This document shows positions 39,632 through 50,520 of a stretch of DNA of 64,000 nucleotides, one piece after another. A model generated the notes under the pieces. The model worked only from the letters and a program-made list of their open reading frames with translations, had not been told where the DNA came from and made no database searches. The stretch covers positions 1 through 64,000 of the forward strand of contig NZ_BMQU01000020.1 of NCBI RefSeq assembly GCF_014648275.1. The letters are read 5' to 3'. The stretch comes from Pseudomonas laurentiana (GTDB taxonomy: Bacteria; Pseudomonadota; Gammaproteobacteria; Pseudomonadales; Pseudomonadaceae). The translations under genes and the position numbers were made by a program. Every line of letters starts with the position of its first letter. The first letter of the stretch is position 1.

Positions 39632-41665
39632 GTGACCAAGACCTTTCCCTCGGTACAAGGCTCTCGCAGCAGCGCGCAGATTGCCGTGCTGTTCATCGTG
39701 CTGATCCTGTCGATCATCCTGTTGTTCGCCAATTTCGCCTACCTCAATACCCAGGCCAATTACGACAAGCAGTACATCGGGCATGCCGGCGAGTTGCGTG
39801 TGCTCTCCCAGCGCATTGCCAAAAACGCTACCGAAGCTGCTGCGGGCAAGGCCCGGGCCTTCAAGTTATTGAGTGATGCGCGCAATGACTTTGAGCAGCG
39901 TTGGGGCTACTTGAAGAAAGGCGACCGCTCCACGGGGCTGCCCTCGGCTCCACCTGCCGTGCGCAGCGAAATGGACGCGGTGTTGAGCGATTGGGAAAAC
40001 CTGCGCAAGAGCACCGACACGATCCTGGCCAGCGAGCAGACCGTATTGTCGCTGCATCAGGTGGCGGCGACCCTGTCCGAGACCGTGCCGCAGTTGCAGG
40101 TCGAATACGAGAAGGTGGTGGAGATCCTTCTCAAGAATGGCGCACCGGCCAGCCAGGTTGCGGTGGCCCAGCGCCAGGCGCTGTTGGCTGAGCGTATTCT
40201 GGGCTCGGTCAACACAGTGCTGGCAGGCGATGACACCTCCGTGCAGGCGGCCGATGCCTTTGGACGTGATGCAACGCGTTTTGGCCAGGTGCTGGAGGGC
40301 ATGCTGGCGGGCAATCCGTCGATCCAACTGACTCGCGTTCAGGACCCCGATGCCCGCGCTCGCTTGAGTGAAATCGCCGAACTGTTCCAGTTTGTCGCCG
40401 GGTCCGTGGACGAAATTCTCGAAACCTCGCCGGAACTGTTCCGGGTGCGTGAAGCGGCCAGCAATATTTTCAACCTGTCGCAGACGTTGCTTGATGAAGC
40501 ATCGCGTCTGGCCAATGGCTTTGAAAATCTGGCGGCTGGGCGCACCCTGGATACGGTTGGTGGTTATGCCCTGGGGCTGTTGGCACTGGCGTCGATCATC
40601 TTGATCGGCCTGGTGATGGTGCGTGAAACCCACCGCCAACTGCATGAGACGGCGGAAAAAAATGAACGCAACCAGCAGGCGATCATGCGCCTGCTGGATG
40701 AAATCGAGGACCTCGCCGATGGCGATCTGACTGTCACGGCGTCGGTCACCGAGGACTTTACCGGCGCGATTGCCGACTCGATCAATTACTCGATCGATCA
40801 GCTTCGCGACCTGGTCGCGACCATTAACCAAAGTGCCGAGGAAGTTGCCAGCGCCGTGCAGGATACCCAGACCACGGCCCGTCAGTTGGCCAAGGCCTCC
40901 GAGCATCAGGCTCAGCAGATCAGTGATGCGTCGATGGCGGTCGGTGACATGGCCGAATCGATCGACCGGGTTTCGACCCATGCCTATGAGTCGGCCAAAG
41001 TGGCTGAGCGGGCGGTGGCGATTGCCAACAAGGGCAACGAGGTGGTTCACAACACCATCCACGGCATGGACAACATTCGCGAGCAGATTCAGGACACCGC
41101 CAAGCGCATCAAGCGTCTTGGTGAGTCCTCTCAGGAAATCGGCGACATTGTCAGCCTGATCGATGACATTGCCGATCAGACCAACATTCTCGCGCTCAAT
41201 GCTGCCATTCAGGCGTCGATGGCCGGTGAGGCGGGACGTGGCTTTGCAGTGGTCGCCGATGAAGTACAACGTTTGGCCGAGCGCTCGTCTTCGGCAACGC
41301 GGCAAATCGAGGCGCTGGTGCGAGCGATTCAGGCCGATACCAACGAAGCCGTGATCTCCATGGAACAGACCACCGCCGAAGTCGTCCGTGGTGCACACCT
41401 GGCTCAGGATGCCGGGGTAGCGCTGGCGGAAATCGAAGGTGTGTCGCAGACCCTGGCCGAACTGATCCACAGCATCTCGGATGCCGCTCAGCTGCAGACT
41501 TCATCGGCGGGCCAGATCTCTCATACCATGGCGGTGATCCAACAGATTACCTCGCAAACCTCGTCCGGCTCGACTGCGACTGCCGACAGCATTGGCAATC
41601 TGGCCCGTATGGCCAGTGAAATGCGTCGTTCGGTGTCGGGCTTCACCTTGCCGCCGGCGCGCTGA
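39632..41665 (+). CDS. pilJ: Twitching motility chemoreceptor PilJ
   Basis: PilJ (677 aa) is the inner-membrane methyl-accepting receptor of the pilus system. TM1 is at about residues 18-38 ([15 protein letters not shown]), two PilJ-type helical periplasmic domains follow to about 310, then TM2, HAMP and the signalling domain with [20 protein letters not shown] at the tip. The start is GTG at 39632 after AAAGGAA. The repeat-like [18 protein letters not shown] segment is strongly conserved with P. aeruginosa. No pilK methyltransferase gene follows it. Confidence 0.96.
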   Translation: MTKTFPSVQGSRSSAQIAVLFIVLILSIILLFANFAYLNTQANYDKQYIGHAGELRVLSQRIAKNATEAAAGKARAFKLLSDARNDFEQRWGYLKKGDRSTGLPSAPPAVRSEMDAVLSDWENLRKSTDTILASEQTVLSLHQVAATLSETVPQLQVEYEKVVEILLKNGAPASQVAVAQRQALLAERILGSVNTVLAGDDTSVQAADAFGRDATRFGQVLEGMLAGNPSIQLTRVQDPDARARLSEIAELFQFVAGSVDEILETSPELFRVREAASNIFNLSQTLLDEASRLANGFENLAAGRTLDTVGGYALGLLALASIILIGLVMVRETHRQLHETAEKNERNQQAIMRLLDEIEDLADGDLTVTASVTEDFTGAIADSINYSIDQLRDLVATINQSAEEVASAVQDTQTTARQLAKASEHQAQQISDASMAVGDMAESIDRVSTHAYESAKVAERAVAIANKGNEVVHNTIHGMDNIREQIQDTAKRIKRLGESSQEIGDIVSLIDDIADQTNILALNAAIQASMAGEAGRGFAVVADEVQRLAERSSSATRQIEALVRAIQADTNEAVISMEQTTAEVVRGAHLAQDAGVALAEIEGVSQTLAELIHSISDAAQLQTSSAGQISHTMAVIQQITSQTSSGSTATADSIGNLARMASEMRRSVSGFTLPPAR

Positions 41666-41685
41666 CCCTGGCTACTGGAGGGCTT

Positions 41686-44600
41686 ATGGCTGATCGTCAC
41701 GCTACTGTCGCCCTGGTCTGGGTCAATGCCGCCATTGCCGAGTGTCTGGGTTCTGCACGCAAGGCGTTGGAGCATTTCGCCGCGGAACCGGGGGATATCG
41801 AGGTTCTGGCCGATGTCATTGAGCCGCTGCATCAGGTCGTCGGTTGTTTGCAGATGCTTGAGCTGCAGGGTGCTGTGCTGTTGGCCGAGGAAGTGGAACA
41901 ACTGGCCCTGGCGTTGCAGCAGCGACGTGTGGCCGCGCGTGGTGAAGCGCTCGGAGCGTTGTTTCGGGGCCTGGACCAGCTTCCGCTGTATCTGGAACGC
42001 TTGCGCAATGCCCGGCGGGACCTTCCGCTGGTACTCCTGCCGCTGCTCAACCCCTTGCGTACGGTTCGCGGTGCCGAGCCGTTGGTGCAAACCCCGTTGA
42101 TCGATGTGTCGCCTGGCGAGCCTGAAGCCTCGGAGGGGCGCGGCAATCTGGAGTTGTCCCTGAGCGGGTTGCGCGACCGCTTGCAGGTCGGTTCGGACCG
42201 TGATGCCTTGCGCTCGGTGGTCGCCGCCGTCTGTGAGGACCTGCGATGGGCCAAGGAGCGCCTGGACCTTTTCGTGCGGGGCGACCGTCAACAGGTCGAA
42301 GAGCTAGAGGCGTTGCTGGCGCCCTTGCGGCAGACCGCCGATACCCTCGCGGTGCTCGGTTTTGGTCAGCCGCGGCGGGTCATCATCGATCAGGTGTCGG
42401 TCTTGCAGGGGCTGGCACGCGGGCAGCGCGCCCCGGACGATGCCGTGTTGATGGACGTGGCAGGTGCATTGCTCTATGTCGAGGCAACGCTGGCCGGCAT
42501 GGTCGGCTCGGTCGATTCGCCCGGCCAGGCCCAACCGCCGGGTGCTGATCTGGCCGAGGTGCATCAAGTCGTCTTCGATCAGTCGCATGGGGTGTTGCAG
42601 CAGGCCAAGGAGCTGATCGCCGATGCCCTGGAGGGCGGTTGGGAGCGTCAGCGACTGGAACCACTGCCGGCGTTGTTCACGCAGATTCGTGGCGCCCTGG
42701 CGATGCTTATGCTGCCACGTGCCGCGCGCTTGTTGCGCTACTGCAGCGACTATGTCGAAACGCATCTGCTCGGTAGCGAACAGGTGCCGGCTGCCAGTGC
42801 CCTGGAGCCCTTTGCCGATGCGATCTGCAACCTTGAATGCTACCTGCAGTACCTGAGCGCCGATCCTCAGGCGCAGGTGGAAACTTTTCTTGAACAGGCC
42901 GAGCGCAGCTTTGCAGCGCTGGGGTATGCGGCTGAGGCGTTGCGTGTTGAGGCTTCGGCGCCTGTCGAACCGGACGTCGTGGCGGTCGATGCCGAACTTC
43001 GCGAGGTGTTTCTCGAGGAGGCTGAGGAGGTTCTTCAGCAATTGCACGAACATTGGGCTCAATGGCGCAGTGATACTCGCTTGCGCCCGGTGTTGGTCGA
43101 ACTGCGGCGAGGCTTTCATACCCTCAAGGGCAGTGGGCGGATGGTGCATGCCCTGGTCGTGGCTGAACTGGCGTGGTCGGCAGAGCACCTGCTTAACCGC
43201 ATGCTGGAAGGCCGGGTGGTTCCAAGCGAGCCTCTATTGGCCAGCCTGGAGCAGGCGCTGGCTTTGTTTCCAGCGTTGCTGGCCGAGTATGCGGAAGGCC
43301 GGCCACGGATGAACGAGGCGGTGGAGCAGTTGTCGCTGCGTTTGCATGCCTTGGCCATGAACGATGTACCGCAGGCCGAGAGTGCCGAAGTTATTGACCC
43401 GCAGTTGCTGGAGATTTTCCGCAATGAAGCGCAGGCCCATTTGGCCAGCCTTGATGCTTTTTTGCACAGCGCGGATGAGCAACTGCCGTTGTTGGTCAGC
43501 GACGACCTGCAGCGGGCCCTGCATACCCTCAAGGGCAGTGCGGCGATGGCGGGTGTTGTGCCAATCGCTGAGTTGGCGGCGGCCCTCGACCTGCTCGCTC
43601 GGGAGTACAAGGCCCATCAATTGGGCTTCGACCTGGACGAAATCTACCTGCTGCAAACCGCTGAACCCTTGTTGCACCGTGGCCTGGAACAGCTCGACAG
43701 CACGCCGTTGGCACCGATCACGGGAGCTGAATTGCTGATTGAACAGATCGATCAGGTCGTGAAGGCCCGTCTGCATGCCTTGCTGGAAGCGCCCGATGCA
43801 GGCCAGCGAATCAAGCGTGCCCCGCAATTGATTGCCAGCTTCCTGGCGCAGGGCATGGACATATTGCTCGACGCTGAGTCGTTATTGCTGCGCTGGCGGG
43901 AACACCCCGAGCAGCGCCAGGAGCTGAGTGCCCTGCTCGATGAGTTGACGACGCTGGGGCAGAGCGCACATCTGGCGGACCTGTGGCAGGTGGATGAACT
44001 CTGCGAAGCCTTGCTTGATCTCTACGGAGCTGTTGAGGAAAGCAGTGTTGTTGTCAGTCCACGCTTTTTCGAAGAGGCCCAGCATGCCCACGAGGCGTTG
44101 ATTGGCATGCTCGACCAGATCGCGGCTGGCCAGGAAGTCCAGGCCAGCCCCGAGCGTCTGCACGCCCTGCGCGAACTGTTGGAAGATGGCCTGGATCCCG
44201 CCGCCATGGGCTTGGTTCGTACGAGCGGTGGGCAGTTGCAGGTACACGAGCTGGGCGAGGCTACTGCTGCGTTGGCCGAGCAATTGCCCGACGAAACGCT
44301 GGCGCAACTGTTCCTTGAAGAAGCCGAGGATATTCTGGAAGGGGCTGATAAGACCCTCGCACGATGGACCCACGAGCCAGAGAACGGCGCCGCGTTGTCA
44401 TCGCTGCAGCGCGACTTGCATACCCTTAAGGGCGGCGCCCAAATGGCAGCTGTCCCGGCGGTAGAGGAACTGGCCCAGGCCCTCGAAAGCTTCTATGAAG
44501 GGCTGGTGGATCGCCGCGTCAATGCATCGCCAGCGCTGTTTGAACTGCTGCGCAGCAGTCACACCGTACTGGCGCGGATGCTCGACCAGTTGCGACAGGG

Positions 44601-46998
44601 CAGGATGCCGGTATCGGTGGCCACAGCGCTCAGCGCGTTGCGCGAGTTCCGCCAAGAGGATGCCGGGCCTGTGCCGGCCCAGCCCGTGACCCAAAAGCCA
44701 GCAGAGGAGGGTGACAAGGAGCTGCTGGACATTTTTCTGGAAGAAGGTTTCGACATTGTCGAAAGCTCCGGGGCAGCCTTGCTGCGTTGGCAGGCTGACC
44801 CGCGCAATACGTTGGAAGTGGAAAACCTGTTACGCGATCTGCATACCCTGAAAGGGGGCGCGCGGATGGTCGAGATCGCGCCGATTGGCGACCTCGCCCA
44901 TGAACTGGAGTTTCTTTTTGAGCATTTGGCTGCCGGGCAGCTACAGCCCAGCGCAGCGCTGTTCAGCCTGCTGCAAAACTGCCACGACCGCCTGGCGCAC
45001 ATGCTTGATGCTGTGCGTCTGCAGCAACCGCTGCCTGCACCCACTGCACTGATCGATTACATCCGCAATTTCACCAATGCAGCCGTCAGTGAAAGCCAGC
45101 CACAGGGCGACAGCGTGGCGGCCGAAACACCGGCCCCGACACCGGAGCGACCGGCGGCCGATCAGGTGAAGGTGGCCGCTGAATTGCTCGACGATCTGGG
45201 CAACCTCGCGGGTGAAAACTCGATCATTCGTGGGCGCATCGAGCAGCAAGTGAATGATGCGCAAACGGCCTTGAGCGAAATGGAAACCACGCTGGAGCGG
45301 ATGCGTGACCTGTTGCGTCGGCTCGACAGTGAAACCCAAGGGCGAGTGCTTGGCGCCCAACCGAGCGAAGGTGAGCCGCTGGGCTATGAAGAGTTCGATC
45401 CACTGGAAATGGACCGTCACTCACAATTGCAGCAGTTGTCTCGCGCCTTGTTTGAGTCGGCCTCGGACCTGCTCGATCTGAAGGAAACCCTCAGCGTACG
45501 CGCGCACGAAGCGCAAGCCCTGTTGCAGCAGCAGGCACGGGTAAATACCGACCTGCAGGAAGGCCTGATGAGTACTCGCATGGTGCCTTTCGAGCGCATG
45601 GTGCCGCGCTTGCAGCGGGTGGTTCGCCAGGTTGCCAGTGAATTGGGTAAGCAGGTCGAACTGGTGGTTGGCAATGCCGAAGGCGAGCTGGACCGCAGTG
45701 TTCTTGAACGCATGGTCGCCCCGCTGGAGCACATGCTGCGCAATGCGGTCGACCATGGCCTTGAGCCCCGAGAAGTACGCCTCGCCGCCGGCAAGCCGGA
45801 GCAGGGGCTGATTGCCCTGAACTTGTTGCATGAAGGGGCCGATATCGTCATTGAAATGTCGGATGACGGTGCTGGCGTCTCCTTGGAGGCCGTGCGCCGC
45901 AAAGCCATCAAGCGCGGGCTCCTGGACCCGGCTGCCGAAATCAGTGATCACGAGGTCATGCAGTTCATTTTGCAGCCAGGGTTCTCCACCGCTGAAAAAA
46001 TCACCCAGATTTCTGGTCGCGGCCTGGGGATGGACGTGGTGCATGAGGAGGTCAAGCAACTGGGCGGCTCGATGATCATTGACTCGATACCGGGCAAAGG
46101 CGCGCGCTTTCTGATTCGCCTGCCGTTCACCGTGTCGGTCAATCGGGCCTTGATGGTGCACAGTAGCGATGAGCAGTACGCGATTCCGCTGAATACCATC
46201 GAAGGCATCGTGCGGGTGCCGCCTGCCGAGCTTGAGGCCTGTTACCAACTGGACCCGCCACGCTATGAGTATGCGGGCCACCGTTATGAGCTGCATTACC
46301 TGGGCGGCCTCCTGCAGGACCTGCCGCAACCGCGCCTGCTGGGCCAGACCCTGCCGTTGCCGGTGCTGCTGGTGCATTCTCAAGAGCAGCAGTTTGCGGT
46401 TCAGGTCGATGCCCTGTCGGCCAGCCGCGAGATTGTGGTCAAGAGCCTGGGGCCGCAGTTCGCTTCGGTTCAGGGGCTATCCGGGGCAACCATACTGGGA
46501 GATGGGCGGGTGGTGTTGATTCTCGACCTGTTGGCCCAACTGCGCGCCCAGCAACTACGGTTCGCCCAGCACTCGGGTGCCGAGCGGGGCCCGCAGCATA
46601 CGCTGGTTGAGCGCAGCCTCATGCGTCCACCACTGGTGCTGGTGGTGGATGATTCGGTGACGGTGCGCAAGGTTACTGGGCGCCTGCTTGAGCGCCACGG
46701 CATGAACGTGTTGACCGCCAAGGACGGTGTCGACGCCATGGCCTTGTTGCAGGAGCATCGCCCGGACGTGGTCCTGCTCGATATTGAAATGCCGCGTATG
46801 GATGGTTTCGAGGTTGCGACCCGGGTTCGTCAGGATCCGCGGCTCAAGGACTTGCCGATCATCATGATCACGTCGCGTACCGGGCAGAAGCACCGTGACC
46901 GGGCAATGGCCATCGGCGTGAATGAATACATGGGCAAGCCGTATCAAGAGTCGGCGCTGTTGCAGAGTATTGCCCAGTGGAGTGCGCACGATGCTTGA
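41686..46998 (+). CDS. chpA: Hybrid chemosensory histidine kinase ChpA/PilL
   Basis: ChpA (1770 aa) is a multi-phosphotransfer CheA-type kinase. Four canonical HTLKG phosphotransfer boxes have histidines at residues 478, 613, 912 and 1053. The N-terminal 440 residues look like degenerate Hpt-type helices without such a box. Then come the CheA dimer/ATPase region (HMLRNAVDHGLE near 1348, GRGLGMDVV near 1446), a CheW-like domain (about 1470-1620) and a receiver (phospho-Asp1699). P. aeruginosa ChpA is much longer (about 2470 aa), so this is the short form. It overlaps chpC by 8 bases. Confidence 0.95.
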   Translation: MADRHATVALVWVNAAIAECLGSARKALEHFAAEPGDIEVLADVIEPLHQVVGCLQMLELQGAVLLAEEVEQLALALQQRRVAARGEALGALFRGLDQLPLYLERLRNARRDLPLVLLPLLNPLRTVRGAEPLVQTPLIDVSPGEPEASEGRGNLELSLSGLRDRLQVGSDRDALRSVVAAVCEDLRWAKERLDLFVRGDRQQVEELEALLAPLRQTADTLAVLGFGQPRRVIIDQVSVLQGLARGQRAPDDAVLMDVAGALLYVEATLAGMVGSVDSPGQAQPPGADLAEVHQVVFDQSHGVLQQAKELIADALEGGWERQRLEPLPALFTQIRGALAMLMLPRAARLLRYCSDYVETHLLGSEQVPAASALEPFADAICNLECYLQYLSADPQAQVETFLEQAERSFAALGYAAEALRVEASAPVEPDVVAVDAELREVFLEEAEEVLQQLHEHWAQWRSDTRLRPVLVELRRGFHTLKGSGRMVHALVVAELAWSAEHLLNRMLEGRVVPSEPLLASLEQALALFPALLAEYAEGRPRMNEAVEQLSLRLHALAMNDVPQAESAEVIDPQLLEIFRNEAQAHLASLDAFLHSADEQLPLLVSDDLQRALHTLKGSAAMAGVVPIAELAAALDLLAREYKAHQLGFDLDEIYLLQTAEPLLHRGLEQLDSTPLAPITGAELLIEQIDQVVKARLHALLEAPDAGQRIKRAPQLIASFLAQGMDILLDAESLLLRWREHPEQRQELSALLDELTTLGQSAHLADLWQVDELCEALLDLYGAVEESSVVVSPRFFEEAQHAHEALIGMLDQIAAGQEVQASPERLHALRELLEDGLDPAAMGLVRTSGGQLQVHELGEATAALAEQLPDETLAQLFLEEAEDILEGADKTLARWTHEPENGAALSSLQRDLHTLKGGAQMAAVPAVEELAQALESFYEGLVDRRVNASPALFELLRSSHTVLARMLDQLRQGRMPVSVATALSALREFRQEDAGPVPAQPVTQKPAEEGDKELLDIFLEEGFDIVESSGAALLRWQADPRNTLEVENLLRDLHTLKGGARMVEIAPIGDLAHELEFLFEHLAAGQLQPSAALFSLLQNCHDRLAHMLDAVRLQQPLPAPTALIDYIRNFTNAAVSESQPQGDSVAAETPAPTPERPAADQVKVAAELLDDLGNLAGENSIIRGRIEQQVNDAQTALSEMETTLERMRDLLRRLDSETQGRVLGAQPSEGEPLGYEEFDPLEMDRHSQLQQLSRALFESASDLLDLKETLSVRAHEAQALLQQQARVNTDLQEGLMSTRMVPFERMVPRLQRVVRQVASELGKQVELVVGNAEGELDRSVLERMVAPLEHMLRNAVDHGLEPREVRLAAGKPEQGLIALNLLHEGADIVIEMSDDGAGVSLEAVRRKAIKRGLLDPAAEISDHEVMQFILQPGFSTAEKITQISGRGLGMDVVHEEVKQLGGSMIIDSIPGKGARFLIRLPFTVSVNRALMVHSSDEQYAIPLNTIEGIVRVPPAELEACYQLDPPRYEYAGHRYELHYLGGLLQDLPQPRLLGQTLPLPVLLVHSQEQQFAVQVDALSASREIVVKSLGPQFASVQGLSGATILGDGRVVLILDLLAQLRAQQLRFAQHSGAERGPQHTLVERSLMRPPLVLVVDDSVTVRKVTGRLLERHGMNVLTAKDGVDAMALLQEHRPDVVLLDIEMPRMDGFEVATRVRQDPRLKDLPIIMITSRTGQKHRDRAMAIGVNEYMGKPYQESALLQSIAQWSAHDA

Positions 46999-47458
46999 AC
47001 AACCCGTCCGCAATAGTGGACGCAGCAGCCTGACAGGCCTGCTATTGCCACTGTGCGATCGCAGCCTGGTGTTGCCGAATGTCGCGGTGGCCGAGCTGAT
47101 TGGCTATCGGCCAGGCATGCAGGCGTTGGAGGGCTTCGACTGGCACCTGGGCTGGATAGACTGGCGCAATCAGCGCTTGCCCCTGATCAGTTTCGAGGCC
47201 GCGTGTGGCGGGCCAACACAGGTGGGTGAGCGGGCACGGATCGTCGTGCTCAACTCACTGGGCGAGAGCCGCCTGCGATTCATGGCGCTACTGGTGCAGG
47301 GGATCCCACGCTCCTGCAAGCTGGACAGCCAGCTCAACTACGTTGACGTGCCCTTGGCCCCATTAGAACTGGCGGCCGTCCAGGTGGGTGAGTTGGTGGC
47401 ACGAGTGCCGGATCTGGTGGCCTTGGAGCGTCTACTACTAGAGGCGGGGGTGGTTTGA
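46991..47458 (+). CDS. chpC: CheW-like accessory protein ChpC
   Basis: This 155-aa CheW-domain protein (LTGLLLPLCDRSLVLPNVAVAELIGY, with VLPNVAVAE as landmark, and GWIDWRNQRLPLISFE) sits last in the Pil-Chp cluster. In P. aeruginosa ChpC probably links further receptors to the kinase. ATG 46991 lies inside the end of chpA (8-base overlap), so translation is likely coupled. A chpB methylesterase gene is absent between the two. Confidence 0.9.
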   Translation: MLEQPVRNSGRSSLTGLLLPLCDRSLVLPNVAVAELIGYRPGMQALEGFDWHLGWIDWRNQRLPLISFEAACGGPTQVGERARIVVLNSLGESRLRFMALLVQGIPRSCKLDSQLNYVDVPLAPLELAAVQVGELVARVPDLVALERLLLEAGVV

Positions 47459-47512
47459 GGCGAATGCCTGTGTAGCATGGGACTGCACGAGGACCTTGGA
47501 GGGCCGCACCAC

Positions 47513-48130
47513 ATGTACCACGGTGAACGCTTCAATGCATGGACCCATCTCGTCGGCGCGCTACTGGCTGCTGTCGGCGCTACGTGGCTGATAGGGGTTG
47601 CCGTACTGCAAGGCGACCCCTGGAAGATTGTCAGCCTGACGATCTACGGCTTCACCTTGCTGTTGCTGTACAGCATCTCCACGCTCTATCACAGTGTGCG
47701 CGGCAAGGCCAAAACGGTCATGCGCAAGCTTGATCATTTATCGATCTATCTGCTGATCGCCGGCAGCTACACGCCGTTTTGCCTGGTCAGTTTGCGTGGC
47801 CCCTGGGGGTGGAGCCTGTTTGGCATCGTCTGGGGGTTGGCAGTGATCGGTATGCTGCAGGAAATCAAACCGCGCTCCGAGGCGCGGGTAATGTCGATCG
47901 TAATCTACGCGGTGATGGGGTGGATCGTGCTGGTTGCGGTCAAGCCGCTGCTGGCCAGCCTGGGCACTGCGGGGTTTGCCTGGCTGGCCGGTGGTGGGGC
48001 GTTCTACACCATCGGGATCATCTTCTTTGCCTATGACAGTCGCTTTCGTCACTGGCACGGGATTTGGCATCTGTTCGTGATCGCCGGCAGCCTGATGCAC
48101 TTCATTGCCGTGTTTTTCTACGTGCTTTAG
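47513..48130 (+). CDS. Hemolysin III family membrane protein
   Basis: This 205-aa protein has seven predicted membrane helices and belongs to the hemolysin-III / YqfA (PAQR-like) family. It opens MYHGERFNAWTHLVGALLA and ends with HGIWHLFVIAGSLMHFIAVFF, with conserved His and Ser/Asp residues of the probable metal site. ATG 47513, with GGAGG 10 bases upstream, is better supported than ATG 47477. Despite the name, it is not evidently a toxin. Its stop codon overlaps the stop of rsmE. Confidence 0.9.
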   Translation: MYHGERFNAWTHLVGALLAAVGATWLIGVAVLQGDPWKIVSLTIYGFTLLLLYSISTLYHSVRGKAKTVMRKLDHLSIYLLIAGSYTPFCLVSLRGPWGWSLFGIVWGLAVIGMLQEIKPRSEARVMSIVIYAVMGWIVLVAVKPLLASLGTAGFAWLAGGGAFYTIGIIFFAYDSRFRHWHGIWHLFVIAGSLMHFIAVFFYVL

Positions 48131-48846
48131 AAATCGCCCCACAGTTGCTGGGCTACTGCCAGTGCTACCACGGGTGCGGTTTCTGTGCGCAGTACCCGTG
48201 GGCCCAGGCGTGCGGCGTGGAAGCCGGTGCCCTTGGCCTGCTCCACTTCTGCTTCCGAGAGACCGCCTTCTGGGCCAATAAGGAAGGCCAGGCGCTCAGG
48301 TTTGGCGTGGCTGACCATCGGCTCGGCGACCGGGTGCAGTACCAGCTTTAGCGCTTCGTCGCGCTGCTTGAGCCAGTCGGCCAGCAGCATGGGGGCATGA
48401 ATGACCGGCAGGCGCGAGCGACCACACTGTTCGCAGGCGCTGATCGCTACCTGGCGCCAATGGGCCAGGCGCTTGTCCGCACGCTCGTCCTTGAGGCGTA
48501 CCTCGCAGCGCTCGCTGACAATCGGGGTGATTTCGTTGGCACCCAGCTCGGTGGCTTTCTGGATTGCCCAGTCCATGCGTTCACCGCGTGACAGGCCTTG
48601 ACCCAGATGGACATGCAGCAGCGACTCAGCTTGGCCCGGCAGGGTTTCGCTGAGCGTTACGCGCACGTTTTTCTTGCCGACTTCCAGCAGCGCTCCGAGG
48701 TACTCCTGGCCGCTGCCGTCAAACAGCTGCACCGCGTCGCCAGCGGACATGCGCAGTACACGGCCGATGTAATGGGCCTGGGCTTCAGGCAGATCATGCT
48801 CGCCAAGGCTCAGCGGGGCATCAATGAAAAAACGGGACAGTCTCAT
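48127..48846 (-). CDS. rsmE: 16S rRNA m3U1498 methyltransferase RsmE
   Basis: RsmE (239 aa) methylates U1498 of 16S rRNA. It has the PUA-like N-terminus (MRLSRFFIDAPL, HYIGRVLRM) and the SPOUT knot FLIGPEGGLSEAEVEQA with LGPRVLRTETAPVVALA. ATG 48846 is the family start; the frame runs on to 48972 without support. It lies downstream of bioA on the same strand with a hairpin between. This copy looks like the standard one; a divergent paralogue is at 16330-17037. Confidence 0.94.
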   Translation of the reverse strand: MRLSRFFIDAPLSLGEHDLPEAQAHYIGRVLRMSAGDAVQLFDGSGQEYLGALLEVGKKNVRVTLSETLPGQAESLLHVHLGQGLSRGERMDWAIQKATELGANEITPIVSERCEVRLKDERADKRLAHWRQVAISACEQCGRSRLPVIHAPMLLADWLKQRDEALKLVLHPVAEPMVSHAKPERLAFLIGPEGGLSEAEVEQAKGTGFHAARLGPRVLRTETAPVVALAVAQQLWGDF

Positions 48847-48888
48847 GTGGTTCTCTGAATCAAAGCGGGCGATTGGTGCATTGCTCAT

Positions 48889-48919
48889 CCCTGGACGCCG
48901 GTAGGGCCGGCCCCCAGGG
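48889..48919 (-). terminator. Stem-loop between bioA and rsmE
   Basis: Outer arms CCCTGG (48889-48894) / CCAGGG (48914-48919) with an inner GCCGG / CCGGC pair form a compact GC-rich hairpin just after the bioA stop. No U-run on the minus strand. Confidence 0.45.
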
Positions 48920-48925
48920 TATGGA

Positions 48926-50332
48926 CTAGCCCGGATCGCGGAAGTCAGGGTGGAAGTTACTGGGCACTGCAACGCTCAGGCTGTCACGCGTGGCGAGGTC
49001 GATCCCTTCACTGGCGACCTCGGCAAGGAAGTCGATCTGCTCCGGCGTAATGACATACGGCGGCAGGAAGTACACCACACTGCCCAGAGGGCGCAGCAGT
49101 GCGCCGCGGCTCAGTGCGTGCTCGAAGACTTTCAGGCCGCGCCGCTCCTGCCAGGGATAGGCGGTCTTGCTGGCCTTGTCCTGGACCATCTCGATCGCCA
49201 GGGTCATGCCTGTCTGACGCACTTCGGCCACATGCGGGTGGTCGGCCAGGTGCGCTGTCGCGCTGGCCATGCGCTGGGCCAGGGCCTTGTTGTTTTCGAT
49301 GACGTTGTCCTGCTCGAAGATGTCCAGGGTCGCCAACGCCGCCGCGCATGCCAGCGGGTTACCGGTGTAGCTGTGCGAATGCAGAAATGCGCGCAGGGTT
49401 GGGTAGTCGTCGTAGAACGCGTTGTACACCTGGTCGGTGGTCAGGCAGGCAGCCAGTGGCAGGTAACCGCCGGTCAGCGCCTTGGACAGGCAGAGGAAAT
49501 CCGGTCGAATGCCGGCCTGCTCGCAGGCGAACATCGTCCCGGTGCGGCCAAAGCCAACAGCAATCTCGTCATGGATCAGGTGAACCCCATAGCGGTCACA
49601 GGCTTCGCGTAACAGCTTGAGGTACACCGGGTGGTACATGCGCATGCCACCAGCACCCTGAATCAGGGGTTCGACGATGACCGCCGCGAGGGTCGCATGG
49701 TGCTCGGCCAGGGTCTGCTCCATGGCCGCGAACATCGTGCGCGAATGCGCCTCCCAACTGACCCCTTCAGGGCGCAGGTAGCAGTCGGGGCTGGGCACCT
49801 TGATGGTGTCGAGCAGCAGCGCCTTGTAGGTCTCAGTGAACAGCGGCACATCACCGACCGACATCGCGGCGATGGTTTCGCCGTGGTAGCTGTTGCTCAG
49901 GGTGACAAAACGCTTTTTCTCCGGCTGACCCTGGTTGAGCCAGTAGTGGAAGCTCATTTTCAGTGCAACTTCGATGCAAGATGAACCATTATCGGCGTAG
50001 AAACACCGATTAAGCCCTTCAGGCGTGAGCTTGACCAAGCGTTCCGAGAGTTCGATGACCGGCTGGTGGCTGAAGCCGGCCAGGATCACGTGCTCCAGTT
50101 GATCGACCTGATCCTTGATGCGCTGGTTGATGCGTGGGTTGGCATGACCGAACACGTTCACCCACCAGGAGCTGACCGCATCCAGATAACGCTTGCCCTC
50201 AAAATCCTCAAGCCAGACGCCTTCGCCGCGCTTGATCGGGATCAGCGGCAGTTGCTCGTGGTCTTTCATCTGGGTGCAGGGGTGCCACAGGACCTTGAGG
50301 TCACGTTGCATCCACTGTTGATTCAGGCCCAT
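48926..50332 (-). CDS. bioA: Adenosylmethionine--8-amino-7-oxononanoate aminotransferase
   Basis: BioA (468 aa) is the PLP enzyme of biotin synthesis that uses SAM as amino donor to make 7,8-diaminopelargonate. It has [11 protein letters not shown] at the N-terminus, the [10 protein letters not shown] and YADNGSS segments, and the cofactor Lys in [14 protein letters not shown]. It is slightly longer than average, with a C-terminal tail. The other bio genes are not in this window, as is usual in Pseudomonas. Confidence 0.95.
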   Translation of the reverse strand: MGLNQQWMQRDLKVLWHPCTQMKDHEQLPLIPIKRGEGVWLEDFEGKRYLDAVSSWWVNVFGHANPRINQRIKDQVDQLEHVILAGFSHQPVIELSERLVKLTPEGLNRCFYADNGSSCIEVALKMSFHYWLNQGQPEKKRFVTLSNSYHGETIAAMSVGDVPLFTETYKALLLDTIKVPSPDCYLRPEGVSWEAHSRTMFAAMEQTLAEHHATLAAVIVEPLIQGAGGMRMYHPVYLKLLREACDRYGVHLIHDEIAVGFGRTGTMFACEQAGIRPDFLCLSKALTGGYLPLAACLTTDQVYNAFYDDYPTLRAFLHSHSYTGNPLACAAALATLDIFEQDNVIENNKALAQRMASATAHLADHPHVAEVRQTGMTLAIEMVQDKASKTAYPWQERRGLKVFEHALSRGALLRPLGSVVYFLPPYVITPEQIDFLAEVASEGIDLATRDSLSVAVPSNFHPDFRDPG

Positions 50333-50520
50333 CGGCTCTCTCCTGGCGACGCGGATTCGGGTATCCGCGCAAGCCTATGCAAAGCGTCGAAGGAGAACAA
50401 CCCATAGTGTGTGATCCTGCCCGGCTCGCTGGCGAGGCTGACAATGCTGGCGTATCCTTCACGCAGCTTTCTTGGGGTGTTCGCCCCACTTTTATCTGCC
50501 TTTGATCCGGAGTTCGCCAA
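50333..50520. promoter_or_regulatory. Divergent promoter region bioA / amine oxidase
   Basis: A 188-base gap between divergent genes holds both promoters. The only structure I see is a 7-base stem CGCGGAT / ATCCGCG (50350-50369) in the bioA leader. No operator could be named. Confidence 0.4.
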
